From NCBI GenBank assembly GCA_023228285.1, contig JALOBM010000109.1, forward strand, positions 1-5,885: a stretch of DNA of 5,885 bases, read 5' to 3'. Position 1 is the stretch's first letter, and the number at the start of each line of letters is the position of its first letter. This stretch comes from Candidatus Cloacimonadota bacterium (GTDB lineage Bacteria; Cloacimonadota; Cloacimonadia; Cloacimonadales; Cloacimonadaceae). This document shows positions 1 to 4,890 of this stretch, piece by piece. Under the pieces are notes generated by a model that worked only from the letters and a program-made list of their open reading frames with translations, searched no databases and had not been told where the DNA came from. Position numbers and translations under genes: made by a program.

Positions 1-1
1 G

Positions 2-850
2 GCTTTGAACATTCACGAATATCCCGCCCGTCTGCGTGACATCTATGCGGCGCCTTTGATCCTATATTACCGCGGCAATCCGGATTGCTTGCAAAGAGAG
101 AAGAATTTGGGTGTAGTGGGAACCCGGCATCCCACGGCTTATGGCAGAGAAATGTGTGTGAAGCTGATCTCTCCATTGTGTCGGCAAAAGGTGAACATCA
201 TTAGTGGATTGGCTCTGGGAGTGGATTCCGTAGCCCATCATACTGCCCTGAAGGAAGGAACCAGCACCGTGGCTGTGATGGCCTGTGGTTTGGAAAATAC
301 CTATCCGCCCCAGAACCGGGATTTGGCAGACAGAGTGATCCAAAACGGCATCCTGATCAGCGAATATGAACCGGGTACAAAGCCCGACAGATGGAACTTC
401 CCCGCCCGAAATCGCATCATCAGCGCATTGTCTGAACTGGTCTTTATCGTAGAAGGACACATCGACAGCGGTGCCCTGCTCACCGCCAAAAACGCTTTAC
501 AACAAAACCGCGATGTCTGCGCTATGCCAGGAAATATCAATAACCGCAACGCCGAAGGACCCAATCATCTCATCAAACACGGTGCTTCCCTCATCAACTG
601 CCCCGAGGATCTGCAGCTCCTGATGGGACTTCAGACCGATAAAGTACCTCAGATCGAGCTGGAATGCATCCTCAGCGCCGATGAACAACTGGTGTGTGAC
701 CTTCTTAAGACAGAGCAAAAAGCCCTCGCTTTCGATGAAATCCTGGTAACAACCCGCTTCAGCGTAGGCAGGCTCTCCACTGTGCTCACCAATCTGGAGT
801 TGAAGGGACTCCTGGCCAAAGAGGGAGGCAGCAGCTTCTTTTTGCTCTAA
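2..850 (+). CDS. dprA: DNA-processing protein DprA (Smf), 5'-truncated by window edge
   Basis: DprA binds incoming single-stranded DNA in the cytoplasm during natural transformation and loads RecA on it. The visible 281 residues (counted from the TTG at position 5) hold the complete Rossmann-like core: the YP..L..I...P..LYYRG entry (residues 6-24), GVVGTRHPTAYG (36-47, the usual VGSR motif with Thr for Ser), SGLALGVD (67-74), RNRIIS (135-140), the EG..DSGALLTA segment (150-161), and GN..N..EGPN.LI..GA (176-194). Residues about 220-281 form a C-terminal winged-helix-like domain. The frame stays open to the window start and the preceding codon is Ala, so TTG at 5 is probably an internal Leu. 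Full-length homologues are about 360 aa and carry an N-terminal helical domain that would lie upstream. The gene is convergent with the recA operon. No clear intrinsic terminator follows the stop. Identity is secure; only the start is missing. Confidence 0.95.
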   Translation, partial: ALNIHEYPARLRDIYAAPLILYYRGNPDCLQREKNLGVVGTRHPTAYGREMCVKLISPLCRQKVNIISGLALGVDSVAHHTALKEGTSTVAVMACGLENTYPPQNRDLADRVIQNGILISEYEPGTKPDRWNFPARNRIISALSELVFIVEGHIDSGALLTAKNALQQNRDVCAMPGNINNRNAEGPNHLIKHGASLINCPEDLQLLMGLQTDKVPQIELECILSADEQLVCDLLKTEQKALAFDEILVTTRFSVGRLSTVLTNLELKGLLAKEGGSSFFLL

Positions 851-967
851 TAATTTGTCAAGGCACGAATGTCGTTTTGCTACTGGACTGCCAAACTCCA
901 ATTTGCCTGATAATCTACCAAACGGTTCAAAAGCTTTATTCATCCTCTGGTTTATCGATACTTGAAC

Positions 968-1023
968 CTGATATTATCGGGTTATCATCGAGTGAACACA
1001 GGATGATAACGGCTTGATATCAG
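968..1023. repeat. 56-bp nested palindrome (stem-loop)
   Basis: The two 22-nt arms (968-989 and 1002-1023) are inverted copies matching at 18 of 22 positions around a 12-nt centre. The inner stem is 9 bp perfect (GTTATCATC / GATGATAAC) and the outer stem is 7 bp perfect (CTGATAT / ATATCAG). A G-T pair plus an A-T pair extend the outer stem to 9, leaving a symmetric 4x4 internal loop. It lies about 120 bp past the dprA stop and about 105 bp past the peptidase stop. It has no T-tract on either side, so it is not a classic intrinsic terminator. It could be a dyad protein-binding site, a bidirectional mRNA-end hairpin, or a small palindromic repeat element. Confidence 0.7.
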
Positions 1024-1060
1024 CTTCAGCACTGCATAGAACAAAGGGAAAGAGGAGAAT

Positions 1061-1092
1061 GATCCAAAGGCTTCCTTCGGTCGCTATGACAA
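1061..1092 (-). repeat. Short hairpin segment, possible dispersed repeat
   Basis: On the minus strand, CCGAAGG, loop AAG, CCTTTGG forms a 7-bp hairpin with one G-U pair (1064-1080). Just 5' of it is GTCATAGCGA (1081-1090). The arrangement resembles the GTCAT.GCGA...CGAAG type of dispersed intergenic repeats found in several bacterial groups, but only one copy is present here and I cannot confirm the family. It begins about 50 nt past the peptidase stop and is followed on that strand by a pyrimidine-rich run. A weak terminator is an alternative reading. Confidence 0.3.
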
Positions 1093-1129
1093 TTCGTAGA
1101 TTACCACACCTTGCCTGACATGACTCTCG

Positions 1130-2137
1130 TTACCCCGCACTCATGTACTTCAACAATGCCATAAATGCCTTGAAATGGCGTTTATTGATGCGCTCCACCA
1201 TATTCTGAGAAGGATGTGTGATGCTCTGTCCCCAGCGGTTTACGCCTCCCACCTCTATCAGCATTGCTGCAGCATTCTGACTGTGGTAAAAGAAGTTACG
1301 CGCATTCCCCACTCTGGAACTACTGCCCCTGTGCACTGTGTATGTGCCCCGATAGTAATCCCGTGGTACCTTTGCGGCATAGAATTCTGCCAACTCCTGC
1401 AGTTTCAGATAAGAGGAGCTCTCCTCGGCAACCGCAGGCAAAAAGATACGTTCGTTCAATGCTCCGGTGATGGATGAATGATAGAAGATGGCAAGCTCAA
1501 AGGGAATCTTGCGGCTCAGGCTGATGATAGCCTTGACTTCGTCTTCGGAGGAGGGATCACTGCCTTTGTAATATGAACTCATGTGATTGACCTCTGTGTC
1601 CTGATCCCAAAATACAGGGTAATTGCGGTTCAAATCCACTCCGTCGGTACGCAGATCCAGTTTCCCATTTTCATCTGTATCACGGTTGTTTTTGCGCTTC
1701 ACACGCGTAGATCCGTCACTCACCACTCGCCAGCCTTCCGGATTGATGCTCGGCACTATCCAAATGCGATATTCCTCCAACACTGCCCGAATCCCAGCAT
1801 CACTCTGCCCGCCGCTACTGAGTTCGCGGATCATATGTTGACTGATAGCCAGCCCCAAAAGCTCGTCTGCATGATGCTGCCCGATGATCAGGATGTTGCG
1901 GTTTCCCTTCCCAATTTCGACAGCATAGATGGGTAAATGTTCTGTGCCGGAAAAACCCAGGATGCGATGCTCAATGGATCCAGGATATTGGCCAATAATG
2001 GAATTCAGAAACGGCAGCAGATCATGGTATCTTGGCAGGGCAGAGCTGAATGGGTATTGATTTATGCCCTGATATACGCAGCCAGTGATTAGAAACATGC
2101 TTCCCAGCCAGATGGCAAGACCCTGTATTGGTTTCAT
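1130..2137 (-). CDS. M14-family zinc carboxypeptidase-like lipoprotein
   Basis: Predicted 335-aa metallopeptidase that removes or trims C-terminal residues of peptides, possibly cell-wall peptides. It is likely anchored to the periplasmic or outer membrane. Residues 1-20 form a lipoprotein signal: Lys2, a hydrophobic stretch, then lipobox LITGC with Cys20, followed by Val rather than Asp (compatible with outer-membrane sorting). The M14 signatures follow in order: HADE with His89 and Glu92 as zinc ligands, N..GW..V (132-138), KRKNNR (147-152, Arg148 at the carboxypeptidase A Arg127 position), GVDLNRNY (166-173, the Asn-Arg carboxylate clamp), third zinc ligand His220 in FYHSS, and general-base Glu295 in MLIEVGG. 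The carboxypeptidase A Tyr248 position seems to be Ser273, by my hand alignment. The catalytic set is otherwise intact, so an active enzyme is expected; its substrate cannot be read. The ATG overlaps the recX stop (ATGA), so translation is probably coupled to recX. Confidence 0.88.
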   Translation of the reverse strand: MKPIQGLAIWLGSMFLITGCVYQGINQYPFSSALPRYHDLLPFLNSIIGQYPGSIEHRILGFSGTEHLPIYAVEIGKGNRNILIIGQHHADELLGLAISQHMIRELSSGGQSDAGIRAVLEEYRIWIVPSINPEGWRVVSDGSTRVKRKNNRDTDENGKLDLRTDGVDLNRNYPVFWDQDTEVNHMSSYYKGSDPSSEDEVKAIISLSRKIPFELAIFYHSSITGALNERIFLPAVAEESSSYLKLQELAEFYAAKVPRDYYRGTYTVHRGSSSRVGNARNFFYHSQNAAAMLIEVGGVNRWGQSITHPSQNMVERINKRHFKAFMALLKYMSAG

Positions 2138-2745
2138 TGGTGGATTTCCCGCCAGGCTTCGTTTATCATATCCAGATCAAAGCCTTTCCGATACAGCGAG
2201 GCAAATATCTTCTCTTTGGCTTTGCGAGGTTCTTCATCGCGGTATTTGTGCAGCAGCGCGGAGATCTGTTCTATCAGCTTTCCCAGGTTTTGCTCCGGTT
2301 CATCCAGCTCTTGAATCAGTTCATCACAAATCTCACGGGGGATGCGATGTTCGCTCAGCTTTTGCAAGATGGCGCGGCGGCTCTTTCCGCGTTCCAGCAA
2401 AGCTGAGATATATAGTGTAGCAAAACGCCGGTCATCGATGTAGTGCTTATCTTTACAGATGCCGATGCATTGTTCAATGATGGATACGTGATACTGCTGT
2501 TTATACAGGTAGTTACGGCATTGATATTCGCTATGTTCGCTTTTGGCCAGGTATTCGGTGATCTGCGCCCAGGCTCTTTTACGTAGTTCGTTCTTTAGCT
2601 CTTCAGTGCGGCTTTCATCGATCTGAAGCTCTGCCGCAAAGGGAAAAAGGTAATGGAGGGTTCCGGTTGGCAGAACCCCCCACAATTCATTGTCCAGACT
2701 TAGATAACTGAGGCGTTTATTCTTCGTCCAATACTTCAGAATCAT
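2134..2745 (-). CDS. recX: Regulatory protein RecX
   Basis: RecX binds RecA filaments in the cytoplasm and modulates, usually inhibits, RecA strand exchange and co-protease activity. This 203-aa protein is all-helical, with the tandem three-helix repeats of the family. Residues about 50-90 carry the A...[17 protein letters not shown] segment. The diagnostic Y.DDRRFA..YI....[11 protein letters not shown]....IP core follows (about 102-137), then a C-terminal repeat ending in [14 protein letters not shown]. Length is within the usual range. The ATG at 2745 overlaps the end of recA by 29 nt. No good Shine-Dalgarno precedes it, so translational coupling to recA is likely. The N-terminal strand region ([16 protein letters not shown]) matches what the family shows, which supports this start over later ones. 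The recA-recX order is the common bacterial arrangement. Confidence 0.93.
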   Translation of the reverse strand: MILKYWTKNKRLSYLSLDNELWGVLPTGTLHYLFPFAAELQIDESRTEELKNELRKRAWAQITEYLAKSEHSEYQCRNYLYKQQYHVSIIEQCIGICKDKHYIDDRRFATLYISALLERGKSRRAILQKLSEHRIPREICDELIQELDEPEQNLGKLIEQISALLHKYRDEEPRKAKEKIFASLYRKGFDLDMINEAWREIHQ

Positions 2746-3772
2746 TGTCGGTGTTTTCGCCGATGAACTCTTCCGGGGTCACTTTGGCTCTCAGTTTATC
2801 TTCGATTTCCTGCAAAAGATTGGGATTTTCGGAAAGATACTGCTTGGTTTTCTCCAGACCCTGCCCCAGTTTTTCATCGTTATAGGCATACCAGGATCCG
2901 CTCTTCTTCACGATATCATAGTTGGAAGCCATATCGATTAGGATGTCCAGATGAGAGATACCTTCGCCAAAGATGATGGGGAATTCTACTGTTTTGAACG
3001 GTGGGGCAAATTTGTTCTTCACCACTTTCACCTTGGTGCGCGCACCCACTACCTGAGTATCGCCGCCAGTTTCTTTGATGGCGCCGGCAAAACGCACTTC
3101 CAAGCGCAGGGAACTGTAAAACTTCAGCGCCACTCCGCCGGTGGTAGTTTCAGGATTCACAAACGCAGGAGCGCCAATCTTGATGCGGGTTTGGTTGATG
3201 AAGATCACTGCTGTGTTACTCTTTGATACTATGGCAGTAAGCTTGCGCAGAGCCTGGCTCATCAGACGTGCTTGCAGGCCTACATGGCTGTCTCCCATAT
3301 TGCCTTCTATCTCCTGTTTTGGCACCAAAGCTGCCACAGAGTCCACAATGATCAGATCCACTGCAGAGCTTCTTACCAAAGTCTCAGTTACTTCCAGTGC
3401 CTGCTCTCCGCCGTCCGGTTGAGATAGCAGCATGTTATCGGTCTGAACGCCAAGTCTTTTGGCATAAGATACATCCAGAGCATGCTCCGCATCCACGAAT
3501 GCCACGATCCCGCCCAGCTTCTGACACTCTGCTGCCACATGCAAACTGAGGGTTGTTTTTCCGCTTGCTTCGGCGCCATAGATCTCTGTAATCCTGCCTT
3601 TTGGCACGCCGCCAATACCGAGGGCGATATCTAGATTGAAAGCTCCGGTGGGAATAACATCGACTGTCTTCATGGGTTTGTCTCCCAGGCGCATTAAAGT
3701 GCCCACTCCGAATTTCTTCTCAAGTTGGGAAATAGCGGTTTTCAAGGCTGCATCTTTGTTTTTATCCAGCAT
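2717..3772 (-). CDS. recA: Recombinase RecA
   Basis: RecA forms ATP-dependent filaments on single-stranded DNA, performs homologous pairing and strand exchange, and triggers LexA-type self-cleavage where an SOS system exists. The 351-aa protein is of normal length and nearly co-linear with E. coli RecA: Walker [10 protein letters not shown] (66-74), catalytic Glu96 in VDAEHALD, Walker B LIIVDS (140-145), loop L1 around 156-163, Gln194 in FINQTR, loop L2 around 195-210, the KVVKNK strand (249-254), and an acidic C-terminal tail. Oddities: Walker A reads GAEASGKT where GPESSGKT is typical. L2 reads [11 protein letters not shown], one residue longer than E. coli KIGVMFGNPE. Val214 replaces the usual polar residue after TTTGG. 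The loop at about 230-243 is about 3 residues longer than in E. coli. All catalytic residues are kept, so it should be functional. It lies 12 nt after thpR and has its own strong ribosome binding site. Confidence 0.98.
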   Translation of the reverse strand: MLDKNKDAALKTAISQLEKKFGVGTLMRLGDKPMKTVDVIPTGAFNLDIALGIGGVPKGRITEIYGAEASGKTTLSLHVAAECQKLGGIVAFVDAEHALDVSYAKRLGVQTDNMLLSQPDGGEQALEVTETLVRSSAVDLIIVDSVAALVPKQEIEGNMGDSHVGLQARLMSQALRKLTAIVSKSNTAVIFINQTRIKIGAPAFVNPETTTGGVALKFYSSLRLEVRFAGAIKETGGDTQVVGARTKVKVVKNKFAPPFKTVEFPIIFGEGISHLDILIDMASNYDIVKKSGSWYAYNDEKLGQGLEKTKQYLSENPNLLQEIEDKLRAKVTPEEFIGENTDNDSEVLDEE

Positions 3773-3776
3773 TTTT

Positions 3777-3781
3777 CCTCC
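3777..3781 (-). promoter_or_regulatory. Strong ribosome binding site of recA
   Basis: GGAGG ends 4 nt before the recA ATG. It is the clearest Shine-Dalgarno in the operon. recX, the peptidase gene and thpR instead start in overlaps with poor sites. This suggests recA is translated independently at a high level while its neighbours rely on coupling. Confidence 0.8.
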
Positions 3782-3784
3782 GTT

Positions 3785-4336
3785 TTATTTTAGATTATAC
3801 TGTTCTATTATCTCGTATCTGGGACCATCCGGTCTCAGAAGGCTTTTGTACAGGATCATGGTATCCCATATCATCTCTTCCCGGGGTATAGAGTAGGACA
3901 ATGCGGCACGCTCAAAATCCGGGCTTTGGTGCGTCTTGATGCGCCCCAGAGTGACGTGCAACTCCAGTTTTTGGGGATCTGCTTCAATACCCAGCAGCCG
4001 GAGGCTATTAAGTGTCTGCCGTTTCAGAGTCCTCAAAACCTGATCTTCACCGCTCAGTTTCAACCAGATCAGGCGCGGAAAGCGATAAGGGAAAAGCTCG
4101 ATCCCTTCGGCTTGCAACACCGCCGCAGTATGCCGCTTGGCTTCACGCCCCAATAGGTCTTTTAGTTCCGGTAATCTATGCTCTGCCACCTCTCCAATGA
4201 AATTCACGGTTAGGTGCAGGTTTTCGGGCTTCACCCAGTTGATTCCGGTATGTTTGATGCCTTGCAGATAGACCAACGCATCCTCAAGCTGCTGTTTCAG
4301 CTTTTGCGGAAGCGGAAGAGCTACAAAGAGGCGCAT
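3785..4336 (-). CDS. thpR: RNA 2',3'-cyclic phosphodiesterase ThpR (LigT/2H family)
   Basis: Members of this 2H phosphoesterase family hydrolyse RNA 2',3'-cyclic phosphate ends to 2'-phosphates, and were first described as 2'-5' RNA ligases. The 183-aa protein has the usual length and both catalytic tetrapeptides: HLTV (41-44) within ENLHLTVNFIGEV, and HVTL (127-130) within LELHVTLGR. It also has the N-terminal MRLFVALPLP strand and the C-terminal LYKSLLRPDGPRYE motif (162-175) typical of ThpR. The start ATG shares its A with the TGA of the upstream kinase gene (TGATG), so translation is probably coupled. recA begins 12 nt after the stop. A ligT/thpR gene directly upstream of recA is known in other bacteria, for example the Deinococcus cinA-ligT-recA cluster. 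The physiological RNA substrate is unknown. Identity is secure. Confidence 0.94.
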   Translation of the reverse strand: MRLFVALPLPQKLKQQLEDALVYLQGIKHTGINWVKPENLHLTVNFIGEVAEHRLPELKDLLGREAKRHTAAVLQAEGIELFPYRFPRLIWLKLSGEDQVLRTLKRQTLNSLRLLGIEADPQKLELHVTLGRIKTHQSPDFERAALSYSIPREEMIWDTMILYKSLLRPDGPRYEIIEQYNLK

Positions 4337-4818
4337 CAGCGCTTGTATCCGATATCCAACAGGAATTTCTTGCGATGACTGATGTCGGTATCCAACTCCA
4401 CTCCTTTGGGAGAGTAACCGTCCACCACACCCAATATACCGCAGCCCTGAGGGGTTTCAACCACTATCGCCGAGGTGGGATTTGCCGTAGCGCAAAAGAT
4501 ATGCACTACTTCGCGGCAAGCTTTTACCGCCGGTAAGACATTGATGGGGAAGGCATCACGCATCACGATCATGAAACAGTGTCCCGCCTTCAGCATGCGC
4601 AAGTTCTGCACTGCACACTCGATGAGTTCATTGTCTGTGCCTTCTTTGCGGATCAGACAGGGTCCGGATGCCTCGCTGAAGGCCAAACCAAACCGGATAC
4701 CGGGAACGCTGTTTACCATTGCTTCATACAAATCTTCCACTGTCTTGATGAAGTGACTTTGTCCCAGAATGATATTGCAATCTTCAGGAAAGCTAAGCTG
4801 GATACTTTTAAGTTCCAT
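4336..4818 (-). CDS. Adenosine-specific kinase (DUF355 family)
   Basis: This small family is named for an archaeal member characterised as binding and phosphorylating adenosine; bacterial members are mostly untested. The protein matches it along its whole length: NIILGQSHFIKTVEDLYEA, GIRFGLAFSEASGP, AGHCFMIVMRDAFPINVLPAVK, IFCATANP, GCGILGVVDGYSPKGVE, and a C-terminal IGYKR. I chose the ATG at 4818 (160 aa). GAGG at 4825-4828 sits 6 nt upstream, and the family usually opens with MEL followed by a strand. An in-frame ATG at 4830 would add MRYH but would overlap that Shine-Dalgarno and has only a weak AAGG close by. It is the first gene after the 4851-4879 promoter, and its stop overlaps the thpR start by 1 nt. 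Its link to recA and ThpR is not explained by known biochemistry. The family call is firm; the exact activity is less so. Confidence 0.87.
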   Translation of the reverse strand: MELKSIQLSFPEDCNIILGQSHFIKTVEDLYEAMVNSVPGIRFGLAFSEASGPCLIRKEGTDNELIECAVQNLRMLKAGHCFMIVMRDAFPINVLPAVKACREVVHIFCATANPTSAIVVETPQGCGILGVVDGYSPKGVELDTDISHRKKFLLDIGYKR

Positions 4819-4824
4819 GTGGTA

Positions 4825-4828
4825 CCTC
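4825..4828 (-). promoter_or_regulatory. Ribosome binding site deciding the kinase start
   Basis: GAGG is followed by 6 nt (TACCAC) and then ATG at 4818. It overlaps the alternative upstream ATG at 4830, which argues for the downstream start. Confidence 0.6.
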
Positions 4829-4850
4829 ATGTGCCTTATAGTGATTACTC

Positions 4851-4879
4851 AAGATAAAATAAGTGCTTCGTGATGTCAA
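4851..4879 (-). promoter_or_regulatory. Sigma70-type promoter of the kinase-thpR-recA-recX-peptidase operon
   Basis: On the minus strand a perfect -35 TTGACA (4879-4874) is followed by exactly 17 nt and a -10 TATCTT (4856-4851, 4 of 6 consensus). The spacer is AT-rich near the -10. Transcription would start near 4844, giving a leader of about 26 nt before the ATG at 4818. It lies in the 70-bp gap after the helicase stop, so the recA operon can be expressed apart from the helicase gene. Confidence 0.72.
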
Positions 4880-4890
4880 GCAAAATGCTT
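4878..4890. promoter_or_regulatory. 13-bp palindrome overlapping the -35 box, candidate operator
   Basis: AAGCA, AAA, TGCTT forms a perfect 5-bp inverted repeat around a 3-nt centre. It begins inside the helicase stop codon and ends within the first two bases of the -35 TTGACA. That position suits a repressor or activator site for the recA operon. It does not match the E. coli (CTGT-N8-ACAG) or B. subtilis (GAAC-N4-GTTC) LexA boxes. The stem is too short and AT-rich to be a convincing terminator for the helicase gene. Confidence 0.4.

Larger units (their letters stand above)
851..1129. other. Convergent intergenic region, no gene
   Basis: This 279-bp stretch separates the ends of dprA (plus) and the M14 peptidase gene (minus). 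No ORF here has recognisable protein character. An open minus-strand frame entering it is antisense to dprA. It holds a nested palindrome at 968-1023 and a short hairpin at 1064-1080, described separately. I see no GC-rich stem followed by a T-run on either strand, so the way the two convergent transcripts end is not evident. Confidence 0.7.

Noticed and set aside
5..7. TTG as the real start of dprA
   Set aside because: The frame is open upstream to the window edge and DprA homologues have an N-terminal domain before this point, so the codon is most likely an internal Leu.
497..943. 148-aa minus-strand open frame at the dprA 3' end
   Set aside because: It is almost entirely antisense to the well-conserved dprA C-terminus and shows no recognisable domain.
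968..1023. Bidirectional intrinsic terminator
   Set aside because: The stems are AT-rich, have a large internal loop and lack T-runs on either strand, and the element lies over 100 bp from both stops.
4878..4890. Terminator of the helicase gene
   Set aside because: Only a 5-bp AT-rich stem with a 3-nt loop and no adequate T-tract; its overlap with a -35 box fits an operator better.
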